DNA of 64,000 bases from the NCBI RefSeq assembly GCF_900129855.1, contig NZ_LT670819.1:1364001-1428000 (forward strand), in the 5' to 3' direction. Positions 46,431 through 55,407 of this stretch are shown here, one piece after another. The notes beneath the pieces are model-generated. The model saw only the letters and a list, made by a program, of their open reading frames with translations, was not told the DNA's origin and searched no databases. Positions within the stretch are counted from its first letter, which is position 1. Each line of letters opens with the position of its first letter. This DNA comes from Streptomyces sp. 3214.6 (GTDB lineage Bacteria > Actinomycetota > Actinomycetes > Streptomycetales > Streptomycetaceae). Both the position numbers and the translations under genes were made by a program.

Positions 46431-46886
46431 CTAGACTTGCTGCACCACGGCGGTTCTCAGGGCCACGAATGACGGACCACCGGGAAAACCGAATCCGGGC
46501 TTGCCTCGCTCTGCGAGGGCATGCACCGAGGTGGCAGATTCGCGAACAGATGCTGCAAAGCAGGGCGCCGCCAGGGTCGAACCCTGCGGCAGCTGCCCAG
46601 ATGCGCAGTGCTGACCCGAATGTGACAGCCCGTTACCGTCGCGGTGGCCATCCGCTGCCGCCACCCGGTGCGGGGACTGGTCCTTCGCGTCCCCTCGGGC
46701 CCCCACGTCCGGCAGCGCCCCAGATGAAATCACACTGGTCGGCATGGGGCCCTCGGCACTCTCAGCGTGCACGCCGTGTGTGATCACGACGCCGAGGAGC
46801 AGCACGACCCAGGCCAGCACACGCAGCAACGACCCAGGAACCATGCCGGTCCAGGGTATGAGCCGGGGCGACCGAGCCGTAACCAT
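46431..46886 (-). CDS. DUF6153-like small membrane protein
   Basis: The predicted protein is 151 aa. A membrane helix (LAWVVLLLGVVITHGVHAE) is followed by a Gly/His/Ser-rich exported segment with HSGQHCASG, comparable to the QHC motif of the 41010-41504 protein. The start could be GTG or ATG near 46886 or the ATG 14 codons in. Third member of the same apparent family, each oriented on the minus strand; no catalytic residues. Confidence 0.55.
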   Translation of the reverse strand: MVTARSPRLIPWTGMVPGSLLRVLAWVVLLLGVVITHGVHAESAEGPMPTSVISSGALPDVGARGDAKDQSPHRVAAADGHRDGNGLSHSGQHCASGQLPQGSTLAAPCFAASVRESATSVHALAERGKPGFGFPGGPSFVALRTAVVQQV

Positions 46887-47314
46887 GCCGTGATCCTAGC
46901 GGCTCCGTATGGGTGATCGACCAACTCCCAAGAGACACCGGGTGAACGAGCCAGCAAATGGCCTGATTGCTGTGGCGATCGCGTCCGGACTCATCATGGC
47001 TGCCCTCCCACCGCCGGTCTCCGGGGGCGTGGCGAGCCCCGACCCCGCGTGAGCGCCGGCACCTGAGCGCCGATGAAGCGGGACTTCACGCTTTCTCGTG
47101 GACGAAGAAGATCAGGAACATGCCACGCCTGGAGACGCGCCAAGCGGGACACTCCCGGGCGGTGTATCGGCGTTGTTTGCGGCGCCCTTGTTCGCCTCGA
47201 TGCCACAGGCGCCGTGACCGTGCGGCGGCTGCGACCGCAGACACTTCACCGATCCCTGCCGAACCCGGCCCGGGCTCCCCAGCCCGTTCGAAAGCCGGAA
47301 TCCCCACTTGGGGA
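46887..47314. other. Gap with no confident gene
   Basis: A 36-codon frame (GTG 46942 to 47052) encodes NGLIAVAIASGLIMAALPPP, a possible membrane fragment, but it has no family match by eye and a weak ribosome site. The rest shows no supported coding region. Its right end leads into the CsoR-type operator. Confidence 0.35.
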
Positions 47315-47331
47315 ATACCCCCAGGGGGTAT
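47315..47331 (+). promoter_or_regulatory. CsoR-type copper operator, perfect palindrome
   Basis: ATACCCCC-A-GGGGGTAT is an exact dyad. It overlaps a TATATG -10-like box (47329-47334) 60 bases before the DUF4396 gene. It matches the TACCCC...GGGGTA core at 41547-41561. Copper-responsive derepression is expected. Confidence 0.85.
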
Positions 47332-47394
47332 ATGGTTCGTGACCGTTGGCCTCGGACGCGGGCCACGCCACCGCACGGATGGGGATGGAAGGTC

Positions 47395-47913
47395 ATGGAT
47401 CACAGCGCTCACCACACGGGCACCCCGCACGAAAGCCATGGTCACGCCGACCACACGGCACATGACAGTGCCCTTGCGGGGGTGTCCTGGGCCATGGCGA
47501 TGAAAGCGACGCTGCACTGCCTGACCGGCTGTGCCATCGGCGAGATCCTCGGCATGATCATCGGCACCGCGCTGATGTGGGGCAACGTGCCCACCATGGT
47601 CCTGGCGATCGCGCTGGCGTTCCTCTTCGGCTACTCGTTCACCCTGTTCGCCGTGCGCCGGGCCGGTCTGGACCTCAAGTCCGCGATCAAGGTCGCGCTG
47701 GCCGCCGACACCGTTTCGATCGCCGTGATGGAGCTCGTCGACAACGCCATCGTCGCCCTCACACCGGGCGCGATGGACGCCCACCTGTCCGACGGGCTGT
47801 TCTGGTCGGCTCTGCTGGGCGGGTTCGCGGTCGCTTTCCTGATCACGACGCCGGTCAACAAGTGGATGATCGGTCGCGGCAAGGGCCACGCCGTCGTCCA
47901 CGCCCACCACTGA
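47395..47913 (+). CDS. DUF4396-like copper-associated membrane protein
   Basis: The protein is 172 aa; GGAAGGTC precedes ATG 47395. A His-rich N-terminus (MDHSAHHTGTPHESHGHADH) leads into membrane helices, the first carrying HCLTGCAIGEILGMIIG with Cys, His and Met, and a later TADTVSIAVMELVDN-like segment. The arrangement resembles DUF4396 proteins, which occur in copper-inducible loci. It has its own CsoR-type operator and a downstream terminator, so it is a one-gene copper-responsive unit. Confidence 0.78.
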   Translation: MDHSAHHTGTPHESHGHADHTAHDSALAGVSWAMAMKATLHCLTGCAIGEILGMIIGTALMWGNVPTMVLAIALAFLFGYSFTLFAVRRAGLDLKSAIKVALAADTVSIAVMELVDNAIVALTPGAMDAHLSDGLFWSALLGGFAVAFLITTPVNKWMIGRGKGHAVVHAHH

Positions 47914-47930
47914 CGCACCCACAGGCCCAG

Positions 47931-47972
47931 GCGGTCGGGGCGCTCCTGGCGGACCAGGGGCGCCCCGACCGC
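47931..47972 (+). terminator. Hairpin terminator after the DUF4396 gene
   Basis: A 13-bp perfect stem (GCGGTCGGGGCGC with GCGCCCCGACCGC) is followed by GTTTGTGT, 18 bases beyond the stop codon. Confidence 0.85.
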
Positions 47973-48078
47973 GTTTGTGTCGCCGGGCCGGCGTCAACCG
48001 GGCAAGGGCCGGAAGGCAGAGGCGCGGCCAACCTGGCCCCGCCGCCCTCCAGCACCGACACGAGGGAGGGGACCGGTG

Positions 48079-48210
48079 ATGACCACGGTCAAGGACATGC
48101 TCGCCACCTATCCGACCGACCTGGGTCAGGTGGACCGCGACAAGCTCACCCGCTGCATCGAGGAGTGCATCGCCTGCGCCCAGGCGTGTACGGCCTGTGC
48201 GGACCAATGA
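48079..48210 (+). pseudogene. Truncated four-helix copper-storage protein (DUF326/Csp-like)
   Basis: The predicted peptide is 43 aa. It starts TTVKDMLATYPTDLGQVDRD and continues CIEECIACAQACTACADQ, the Cys-rich helix of DUF326/Csp proteins, which bind Cu(I) along CxxxC ladders and are normally about 110-140 aa. Here the frame stops at TGA 48208, where family members continue ADACLS. The following 60 bases (ASANLKPQFKGLA in frame) no longer resemble the family. A good GAGGGAGGGG site remains. It could still make a short Cys-rich peptide, but the bundle cannot form. Confidence 0.72.
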
Positions 48211-48529
48211 GCCTCCGCCAACTTGAAACCGCAGTTCAAAGGGCTGGCGTGACCGGTTCTCGGGATGCTCACGCTGGTCGTCGGCGGCAGTCTGTGCAGT
48301 AGATCATCCGTCAAGCTGTATTTCGGCGGCAATCAGAGCCGGTGTGCTCACAGCGGCAGGTGGGCCTCGTCCGCCCGGCCGAAGATGTCTCCGCACGTGG
48401 GGTACGGCACCGATGAAGTTCCCCCGCTGAGCTGGACAGCCTGACACTTTGGCTGATGTCTCACGGTGATGGCTGATCGCCACCAGGGCTTGTGACGAAA
48501 TGTGACACGACAGCGCATGGAAACGATCA
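48211..48529. other. Gap between the truncated copper-storage gene and the tRNA scar
   Basis: No supported gene. A short plus-strand hydrophobic phrase (LGMLTLVVGGSL, about 48262-48297) may be debris of a membrane-protein gene. Base composition is more mixed than in the flanks, consistent with a recombination zone. Confidence 0.4.
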
Positions 48530-48563
48530 AGGGCCCTGCCTCACCGTAGGGAAACAGGGCCCT
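48530..48563 (-). terminator. Hairpin downstream of the tRNA-Pro fragment
   Basis: AGGGCCCTG (48530-48538) and CAGGGCCCT (48555-48563) form a perfect 9-bp stem 28 bases beyond the 3' end of the tRNA fragment. It is probably the original tRNA terminator. Confidence 0.7.
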
Positions 48564-48591
48564 CATCTGCGACTTTGGAGCGATGCTCCCG

Positions 48592-48631
48592 TCGGGACGA
48601 CAGGATTTGAACCTGCGACCCCTTGACCCCC
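48592..48631 (-). tRNA. 3' half of tRNA-Pro(GGG): attachment-site scar, not a functional tRNA
   Basis: Read on the minus strand the 40 bases start inside the anticodon loop (GGGGGTCAAG), continue through the variable loop, an intact T-arm (GCAGG-TTCAAAT-CCTGT) and the acceptor strand CGTCCCG plus discriminator A. The 5' half is absent: upstream bases CACTTCC cannot pair with TCAAG as the anticodon stem requires. A break in the anticodon loop with the 3' end intact is the typical integrase crossover region in tRNA genes; pSAM2-type elements use a proline tRNA gene. No CCA is encoded in the fragment. Confidence 0.8.
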
Positions 48632-48915
48632 GGAAGTGCGGGTCGTCTACATCATCGGCGCATAACGGACCTAATCCGGGCGTGTGTTGTGCGTCGATAG
48701 CCCTCCCGTGCACCATCGCACACCGTGTGGTCCCCAACTGGTCCCCGGACCGCTTCAGAAGAGAGCCTTGCACCGGCCGCCGGTGGTGTCCGGCACCACG
48801 CGCCGCCTCCACACGGAACACCCCCTTTCCGGGACGCCTGCGCAGTCGACAAGGACCAGCCGCCTCTTGAATCGCCGGGTACATGGATGCGGATCGCGCC
48901 CCGTGTGGTGCATCG
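48632..48915. other. Gap between the tRNA scar and the sugar ABC operon
   Basis: No intact gene is visible. An integrase 3' end would be expected next to such a scar, but I cannot recognise tyrosine-recombinase motifs in any frame. Confidence 0.35.
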
Positions 48916-50103
48916 TCAGTCCGCCCTCACTGGATGCGTAAGGGTCGCTCCGGTCACCGGGTCGAACACGTGCGCCCTGGCCATGTCGACCTGCAGCTCT
49001 ACCGGTTCGCCCTCGCGGGCACGCGTGGCGGCGTCCAGGCGGGCCACGATGTGATGGGGGTCGGCGCCGGTGTCGCGCAGGCCCGAGTCCTTGGCGAGCT
49101 CCTCCAGTTCGGTGGTCGTCGCGGGCCCGCCCTCCGCGGTGAAGTAGACATACACATCGGAGCCCAGCGACTCCAGTACCTCCACGGTGGCGGTGAAGAC
49201 CGGGCCCGTCCGGTCCCGGTCGTGTGACAGGGCCACGTCCTCGAATGCCTCCGGCCGTAGCCCGACGATGACCTCGCGGGGCGCGTTCTGCCTTTCCAGC
49301 GCCTGCCTCGTACGGTCGTCGAGGGCCAGGTCGCCCAGGGGCGAGCGCAGGGCACCTTCCTCCAAAGTGGCGTTCAGGAAGTTCATCGCCGGGGAGCCGA
49401 TGAAGCCCGCGACGAAGATGTTGCGCGGCAAGTCGTACAGTTCCGCAGGTGTGCCGATCTGCTGGACCAGGCCCTGTCTCATGACCACGACGCGGTCGCC
49501 GAGCGTCATCGCCTCGGTCTGGTCGTGGGTGACGTACACGGTGGTCGTGCCGAGGCGCCGCTGCAGCCGGGAGATCTGGGTGCGCATCTGTACCCGGAGT
49601 TTGGCGTCCAGATTGGACAGCGGCTCGTCCATCAAGAACGCTTTGGGATCACGGACGATCGCCCGCCCCATGGCCACCCGCTGGCGCTGACCGCCCGAGA
49701 GGTTGGCGGGCTTGCGGTCCAGGTGCTCGGTGAGGTCAAGGATCCGGGCGGCTTCCGTCACCTTGGCGTTGATGGTGCCCTTGTCCACCTTGGCCAGGCG
49801 TAGCGGGAAGCCCATGTTCTCCCGGACGTTCATGTGCGGGTACAGGGCATAGCTCTGGAACACCATGGCGACGTCGCGTTCCTTGGGAGCCAGGTCGTTG
49901 ACGACTCGGTCTCCGATGCGCAGGGTGCCCTCGGTGATGTCCTCAAGTCCGGCGATCATGTTCAGGGTGGTGGACTTGCCGCATCCCGACGGGCCGACCA
50001 GGATCACGAACTCGCCGTCGGCGATCTCGAGGTCCACGTCCTTCACGGCGAGGGCACCGTCGGGAAAGCGCTTGGTGACTCCCTCAAGGATGATCTCGGC
50101 CAT
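48916..50103 (-). CDS. Sugar ABC importer ATPase (UgpC/MalK/MsiK type)
   Basis: The protein is 395 aa. Walker A is GPSGCGKST, Q-loop FQSYALYPHM, signature LSGGQRQRVAMGRA, Walker B FLMDEPLSNLD and switch YVTHDQTEAM. A C-terminal OB-fold/regulatory domain of about 150 residues (from about 240, with GLRPEAFEDV) is typical of carbohydrate importers of the CUT1 class. It is the last gene of a complete binding protein-permease-permease-ATPase operon. It may serve other CUT1 systems in trans as MsiK does. Confidence 0.93.
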   Translation of the reverse strand: MAEIILEGVTKRFPDGALAVKDVDLEIADGEFVILVGPSGCGKSTTLNMIAGLEDITEGTLRIGDRVVNDLAPKERDVAMVFQSYALYPHMNVRENMGFPLRLAKVDKGTINAKVTEAARILDLTEHLDRKPANLSGGQRQRVAMGRAIVRDPKAFLMDEPLSNLDAKLRVQMRTQISRLQRRLGTTTVYVTHDQTEAMTLGDRVVVMRQGLVQQIGTPAELYDLPRNIFVAGFIGSPAMNFLNATLEEGALRSPLGDLALDDRTRQALERQNAPREVIVGLRPEAFEDVALSHDRDRTGPVFTATVEVLESLGSDVYVYFTAEGGPATTTELEELAKDSGLRDTGADPHHIVARLDAATRAREGEPVELQVDMARAHVFDPVTGATLTHPVRAD

Positions 50104-50192
50104 GGATGGGCCTCCTTGCCTTCATGCCTTCCGGGTCCGAGTACTGCGGTCGGTGTCTCGGACCGGTGGTCTGTCTGCCGCGGTCGGCCCGT

Positions 50193-51026
50193 TCACCCCT
50201 TGACTGCCCCGGAGGTCAGTCCGGCGACGATCCGCCGCTGGAAGAACAGGACGAAAACAATGATCGGGATGGTGATGACCACAGCGGCGGCGGCGATCGA
50301 CCCTGTGGGCTGCTGGAACTGGGAGCTCCCGGTGAAGAACGCGATCGCGGCCGGCACTGTGCGCGCGGACTGGGTGGAGGTCAGCGAGATCGCGAACAGG
50401 AAGTCGTTCCAGCAGAAGATGAACACGAGAATGGCCGTGGTGAACACGCCCGGCGCGGCCAGCGGCACGATGACCATCCGGAAGGCCTGCGCGGGCGTCG
50501 CCCCGTCGACCTTGGCGGCCTTCTCCAGATCCCAGGGGATCTCCCGGAAGAAAGCCGACAGCGTGTAGATCGCGAGCGGCAGGGAGAAGGTCATGTACGG
50601 GATGATCAGCCCGACCCAGGTGTCGAAGATCCCGATGATCCGCTCGATGTTGAACAGTGGTGACACCAGGGAGATCGGGGGGAACATGGCGATCAGCAGG
50701 GACATGCCGATGAGCACCCGTTTGCCGGGGAAGCGCAGCCTGGCCACCGCATAGGCGGCCATGGTGCCCAGCGCCACCGCGATCACCGTGGCGATCAGGG
50801 CGATACCGATCGAGTTGATCAGTGCGCGGGTGAACTCGGAGGTGTCGAAGATGCCCCGGTAGTTCTCCAGGGTCCAATCCCTGGGGACGAAGTCGCCGTC
50901 CGTGAGGGTGCTGGGGTCCTTGAACGACAGCGCGGCGATCCACCACACCGGGAACAGGGCGTACAGCACCACCACCACGTTCATGACACCCCATCGGGCG
51001 GCATGCGTCTTTCCGGCCGCGGCCAT
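50193..51026 (-). CDS. CUT1 sugar ABC permease, MalG/SugB type
   Basis: The protein is 277 aa; ATG 51026 overlaps the partner permease stop (TGATG). Six helices, with the EAA-loop [25 protein letters not shown] near 185-205. The C-terminus ends in SGAVKG, as is common in MalG-like permeases. It pairs with the protein encoded at 51026-51985. Confidence 0.92.
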   Translation of the reverse strand: MAAAGKTHAARWGVMNVVVVLYALFPVWWIAALSFKDPSTLTDGDFVPRDWTLENYRGIFDTSEFTRALINSIGIALIATVIAVALGTMAAYAVARLRFPGKRVLIGMSLLIAMFPPISLVSPLFNIERIIGIFDTWVGLIIPYMTFSLPLAIYTLSAFFREIPWDLEKAAKVDGATPAQAFRMVIVPLAAPGVFTTAILVFIFCWNDFLFAISLTSTQSARTVPAAIAFFTGSSQFQQPTGSIAAAAVVITIPIIVFVLFFQRRIVAGLTSGAVKG

Positions 51027-51985
51027 CAGCGCTTCACCTCCGCGCCCGGTGCGGCAGTGCCGAACAGTTTGACGAAGGCGAAGGCGATGATCCCGACGCA
51101 GATGAAGATCAGGACCGAGACCGCCGACCCGATGCCCAGGTTCAGCGAGGTGAACAGGTTGTCGTACCCAAGGATCGACACAGAGCCGGTCCCCTGGGCG
51201 CCCGCGGTCAGGACGTAGATGTTGTCGAAGATCCGGAACGCGTCGAGTGTGCGGAAGAGCAGTGCCACCAGGATGGCCGGTTTCATCAGCGGCAGCATGA
51301 TCCTGGTGAAGCGCTGCCAGGCGGTGGCACCGTCCACCATGGCCGCCTTCAAGGTCTCCACGGGGACCAGCGCGAGGCCCGCGAGCAGCAGCAGGGCCAT
51401 GAACGGCGTCGTCTTCCACACCTCGGCGAGGATGATCAGCCAGAGGGCGGGCCACTGCTCGGTCAGCGGGGCCTCTCCACTGGGCAGCAACTCGGCGAGG
51501 TATCCGAGCTCCGGGGTCCAGGCGTACTGCCAGGAGAAGGCGGCGACCACGGTGACGATCCCATACGGAATGAGGACCGACGTGCGGACGACGCCGCGCC
51601 AGAAGATCGTGCGGTGCATCACCAGGGCGAGCCCCATTCCGAGGGCCAGTTCGATCGCCACTGACACGGCGGTGACGAAAAGCGTGACCCAGAAGGCGTC
51701 CCACCAGAACGGGGAGGACAGCACTGCCCCGTAGTTGCTCAGGCCCACGAACTCCGCCCGTCCGGGAAAGCGCAGGTCGTACCGCTGGAGGGACAGATAG
51801 ACGGCGTACCCGATGGGGTAGGCGGTCACGGCGATCATGACGACGACCGCGGGCGCGCAGAGCAGCCAGCCGAGCCGCCGCTCCTGCCTGGCGCCCGCCG
51901 AGAGTGCCGCCCGGTCCGGCCCCGCCTGCTCCGTCTCCGCCTCGGGGGGCGGCGGGGTTCCGGCCGGTTGCGCCCGCGTGCTCAT
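51026..51985 (-). CDS. CUT1 sugar ABC permease, MalF/SugA type
   Basis: The protein is 319 aa. A Pro/Glu-rich cytoplasmic N-terminus (about 40 residues) is followed by six helices; the EAA-loop reads [25 protein letters not shown] near 215-240. It forms the heterodimeric channel with the following gene product. The substrate is probably a di- or oligosaccharide such as trehalose (LpqY-SugABC resemblance; inference). Confidence 0.92.
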   Translation of the reverse strand: MSTRAQPAGTPPPPEAETEQAGPDRAALSAGARQERRLGWLLCAPAVVVMIAVTAYPIGYAVYLSLQRYDLRFPGRAEFVGLSNYGAVLSSPFWWDAFWVTLFVTAVSVAIELALGMGLALVMHRTIFWRGVVRTSVLIPYGIVTVVAAFSWQYAWTPELGYLAELLPSGEAPLTEQWPALWLIILAEVWKTTPFMALLLLAGLALVPVETLKAAMVDGATAWQRFTRIMLPLMKPAILVALLFRTLDAFRIFDNIYVLTAGAQGTGSVSILGYDNLFTSLNLGIGSAVSVLIFICVGIIAFAFVKLFGTAAPGAEVKR

Positions 51986-52055
51986 CTCGGGCCGTCCGAG
52001 GACGAGGCCCGCGCACTGCGGCGCCGGCTGACCAAGTGGTGCGGGAGGAGGTGGT

Positions 52056-53366
52056 TCACGGGATCACACCCTCGGATCGCAGGGCATCGTCGATCTGCTC
52101 CCTGATGGTGTCGACGGAGCTCTCCGGTTTGATCCCGGCCGGCGGAGACAGCGTGTGGGAGACCGCGATCGACACGTTCTGGTAGGCCGGAGTGAGCGGG
52201 CGCACGCTCGCCGACTCCAGGGCGGCCAGCACCTCCCCGGAGAAGGGGTACTCCTTCGTGAACGCGGGCTCGTCGTACAGGGCGCGCAGGGTGGGCGGCA
52301 GACCGCCCTCGAGCGCGGCGGTGAGCTGGTTCTCCCGGTTTCGCAGGCACAGCGCCGCCTCGAAGGCCAGGTCGGGGTGGCGCGAGTAGGCGCTCACAGC
52401 CAGATCGATGCCGCCGACGGTGGGCCGTGCCGGGCGGTTCGCGTCGACCCGAGGGTACGGCGCCCAGTGGAAGTTCTTGAACAGCTCGGCGTTGTTCGCC
52501 TTCATCGACGGATAGACGAACGGGTAGTTGAGCTCGAACGCCGCCACCCCCGACTCCATGGCGAGGCGGTTCTGGTCCTCCATCTGGTTGGGCAGGGAGG
52601 GGTCCGCGGCCGGGGACTTCGCCAGATCACGCATGATCCCCGCGGCCCGCACGGCAGGAGGACCGAGCGAAGGCTCGGTCGCGCTCGCGTTGAGGATGGA
52701 GCCGCCGGCACTGTTGATCAGGGTGTTGAACCAGACGGTCAGGCCCTCGTACTGGGCTCCCTGGATCTCCACGAAGTGCGGTTTGCCCTGCCGGGCGAGG
52801 GCGCCCGCCATGTCCAGCATCTCGGCCCAGGTCCTGGGTGGGGTGGGCACCAGGTCCTTGCGGTACCAAAGGAGCTGGGTGTTGGTGTTGTACGGGACGG
52901 CGTACAGCTTGCCTTTCCAGGTCGAGGTCTGCAGCGGTACCCGCAGGGTGCCCTCTACGGCCTGCCGCTTCGCCGCCCCCGTCCATTCCCGGATCCAGCG
53001 TGCCTCGGCGAACTCGGCGGCCCAGGTGACGTCCAGGCCCAGGATGTCGAGCGAGTCGTCCTCGGCGGCGAGTCTGCGGACAAGCTGCTGGCGCTGGCCG
53101 TCTGCGGCACGCGGGAGCTTGTTGTAGCTGATCCTGTAGCGGCCGCCCGACGCCTGGCTGCACCGGTCGGCCGCCTTCTGGAGCGCACCGGAGTCGTCGG
53201 GGAAGTTGTACCAGTTGAGGGTGGTCCCACCGGAGCCCTCGTCACTGTCACAAGCAGCGAGCACCGACGCCAGCAACGGCACTACGGCGAACGCCCGCAG
53301 CCATCGCGTCCCGCGGGGACGTCCCTTCCGACCCGAAACGGGCCGGCAGCCGCACCTCGCGTGCAC
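52056..53366 (-). CDS. CUT1 sugar-binding lipoprotein
   Basis: The protein is 436 aa from GTG 53366 (a second GTG three codons upstream is possible). A basic region and hydrophobic core end in the lipobox LAAC (about residue 36). The mature part is an extracellular solute-binding domain 1 fold: LNWYNFPDDSG, LDILGLDVTWAAEFAEARWI and VPYNTNTQLLWYRKDL. It resembles LpqY-type trehalose or disaccharide receptors. It is the first gene of the operon with two permeases and an ATPase. Confidence 0.88.
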   Translation of the reverse strand: MHARCGCRPVSGRKGRPRGTRWLRAFAVVPLLASVLAACDSDEGSGGTTLNWYNFPDDSGALQKAADRCSQASGGRYRISYNKLPRAADGQRQQLVRRLAAEDDSLDILGLDVTWAAEFAEARWIREWTGAAKRQAVEGTLRVPLQTSTWKGKLYAVPYNTNTQLLWYRKDLVPTPPRTWAEMLDMAGALARQGKPHFVEIQGAQYEGLTVWFNTLINSAGGSILNASATEPSLGPPAVRAAGIMRDLAKSPAADPSLPNQMEDQNRLAMESGVAAFELNYPFVYPSMKANNAELFKNFHWAPYPRVDANRPARPTVGGIDLAVSAYSRHPDLAFEAALCLRNRENQLTAALEGGLPPTLRALYDEPAFTKEYPFSGEVLAALESASVRPLTPAYQNVSIAVSHTLSPPAGIKPESSVDTIREQIDDALRSEGVIP

Positions 53367-53469
53367 GCGCTCCACACCTCGCTTCCGGACGGTGGCACGG
53401 GACTCGGACCTCGCAGCGTTTCCCTCCCGGCGAACACTAAAGATCACATAAGGCAATATCAAGCACATA

Positions 53470-54010
53470 TCACATCCAATCGCCCAGCCCGGCCCACTGG
53501 TGTCGCGTGCTTGAAGTCCATTTACGCTTGATCTCGTCGAGGATCTGGCCGGCGGTCTTGGTCCAGGTGAAGGGCTTGCAGCGGCTGTTGTAGCCGTCGA
53601 CGAAGGCACGGATGGCGGTCTTGAGGTCGGGGACGGACTCGAAGGTGCCGCACCGTATGGCCTGCCGGGTGATGATCCCGAATAAGGTCTCGACCATGGT
53701 CAGCCAAGAGCAGGAAGCTGGGGTGAAGTGCAGGGTGATCCGGGAGTTCTTCGCCGGCCACGCCTTGCCGTCGGGATGCTTGTGGGTGGCGTAGTTGTCG
53801 ACGACGACGTGCAGTTCCACACCCGGGGGTGGGCCTTGGCGACCTGCTTGAGGAAGGCCAGGAATTCCTTGTTGCTGTGCCGTTCGAAGCAGGCGTCGGC
53901 GCTGATCTTTCCGGTGGCGGCCGCCAGGGCGGCGAACAGCGAGGTCGTGCCGTTGCGCTTGCAGTCGTACGTCTGATCCAGCCCCGCACGACCGGGTCGA
54001 TTTCCCGGGC
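53470..54010 (-). pseudogene. IS630-family transposase relic, frameshifted and N-terminally truncated
   Basis: The minus strand reads GLDQTYDCKRNGTTSLFAAL...ATGKISADACFERHSNKEFLAF in one frame, then changes frame by one base near 53822 and continues VELHVVVDNYATHKHPDGKA, ASCSWLTMVETLFG and IRAFVDGYNSRCKPFTWTKT. These are the second Asp (DNYATH) and Glu (MVE) of the IS630/Tc1 DDE domain. The HTH region and the first Asp segment are missing, and no inverted repeats were recognised. It cannot transpose on its own. Confidence 0.8.
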
Positions 54011-54152
54011 GCACTCCTCCAGAAACAGCTCTCACTGAACCTCCCGGCTGAACCTCCTGGACATCAGCCTGGCCGCCCCCTGACGCTACTGACCCAGAAG
54101 TCGCTCCGGGCCCGGCAACGGAAGTGTTCGAGGACGTCTTGATCGCCCGTGA

Positions 54153-55400
54153 TCACCCGGAGCCGACCCCGTACTGGTCCAGGACCTGACAGGCCCGGGC
54201 GGTGCCGTCCTCGGCTTCCAGGGCCCGGCCGAGCCGACGCGCGGCCTCGGCGTAGGAAGCGTGCCGGGTGAGGGCCTGCAGGCGCTGGGCTAGGGCGGCA
54301 ACGGTGAGCTCACGGACCGGCAGGGGCGCGGGCCCCGCGCCGAGCTCGTGCACCCGTGCGGCCCAGTAGGGCTGGTCCCCGAAGAACGGGCAGATCAGCG
54401 AGGGTCTTCCGGCGCGCAGCACCGAGGCCGTCGTGCCTGCCCCGCCGTGGTGGACGACAGCGGCCATCCGCGGAAACAGCCAGTCGTGGGGGGTATCGCC
54501 GACCACGAGGATGTCGTCCTCGCTGGTGGCGGGGTCCCCTGGCAGCACTCCGCGCAGGTTCGCCCGACGCAGGGCCGTCCGTACGAGGGCGTCGGTCGCC
54601 TTGGGGTCGCCGGTCCTCATGCTGCCGAATCCGACGTAGACGGGCGGGGGGCCGTCGGCCAGGAAGGCAAGCAGTCGCCGTGAGGGTTTCCACAGCGGCT
54701 GGTCGTGGTGCCAGAAGCCGGTGACGTGGACGTTCGGTCCCCAGTCGGACGGCCGCGGTACGACCGTGGGGCTGAACGCACACAGCACGGGGGCTTGGCG
54801 AACCTGCCGGAAGGGGGCCGACAGGGAGAGCTCCGGGAGGCCGAGGCTCTCCCGGCGCCATGCGTTGACGAACCGCCGGAACACCATCCAGGAGCCGAGG
54901 TCGACCGCACCGAAACTGAGCCGGTTGCCGACGCCCCCCAGCATCCGGGCAGCCGGGGCGAACGGGTGCGGGAAGGCCTTCGTGGGCTGGCTCGGCTGGA
55001 AGTGAATGACGGCGTGCGGGACTTGGAGGTACTGGCTCAGGTGAACGCCGAGGAAGCTGAAGGTTGGTGCCAGAACCAGATCGGCTCCCTTCGCACCGGC
55101 CTGCGTCTCCTCCAGCATCGGCATGATGCAGGGCCGCAGGACCCGGTCCATACGGCGGATGAACGCCACCGGGTTCCGTCGTCCGGCGAGGAGCTCCTGC
55201 CCCTCGGCGGAGTCGATGATTTCCGCGGGGTCGACCGGAAGGGGATGGAGGTCCAGGCCCGCCTCCGCGATCAGACGCCGATAGCGGACGCTGGCCAGGA
55301 TCCTTACCGCGTCGCCCCGACGGAGCAGTGCTCGCCCCAGGGCCAGGCAAGGCTGGACGTCGCCGCGCGATCCCGCGGCGAAGATCACCACTGTCCGCAT
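54153..55400 (-). CDS. GT1-family glycosyltransferase (sterol/lipid-glucosyltransferase-like)
   Basis: The protein is 415 aa. The N-terminus TVVIFAAGSRGDVQPCLALG is the GT-B motif shared by sterol 3-beta-glucosyltransferases and macrolide/antibiotic GTs. The donor site contains VVHHGGAGTTASVLRAGRPSLI followed by FGDQPYWA. It lies seven bases after the esterase gene on the same strand and near the PKS at the right edge, so the product may be a glycosylated lipid or polyketide. Confidence 0.86.
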   Translation of the reverse strand: MRTVVIFAAGSRGDVQPCLALGRALLRRGDAVRILASVRYRRLIAEAGLDLHPLPVDPAEIIDSAEGQELLAGRRNPVAFIRRMDRVLRPCIMPMLEETQAGAKGADLVLAPTFSFLGVHLSQYLQVPHAVIHFQPSQPTKAFPHPFAPAARMLGGVGNRLSFGAVDLGSWMVFRRFVNAWRRESLGLPELSLSAPFRQVRQAPVLCAFSPTVVPRPSDWGPNVHVTGFWHHDQPLWKPSRRLLAFLADGPPPVYVGFGSMRTGDPKATDALVRTALRRANLRGVLPGDPATSEDDILVVGDTPHDWLFPRMAAVVHHGGAGTTASVLRAGRPSLICPFFGDQPYWAARVHELGAGPAPLPVRELTVAALAQRLQALTRHASYAEAARRLGRALEAEDGTARACQVLDQYGVGSG

Positions 55401-55407
55401 GAAACCG

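Noticed and set aside
48592..48631. A complete functional tRNA gene
   Set aside because: Only the anticodon-loop-to-3' half is present; the D-arm and the 5' anticodon stem are absent within the adjoining sequence.
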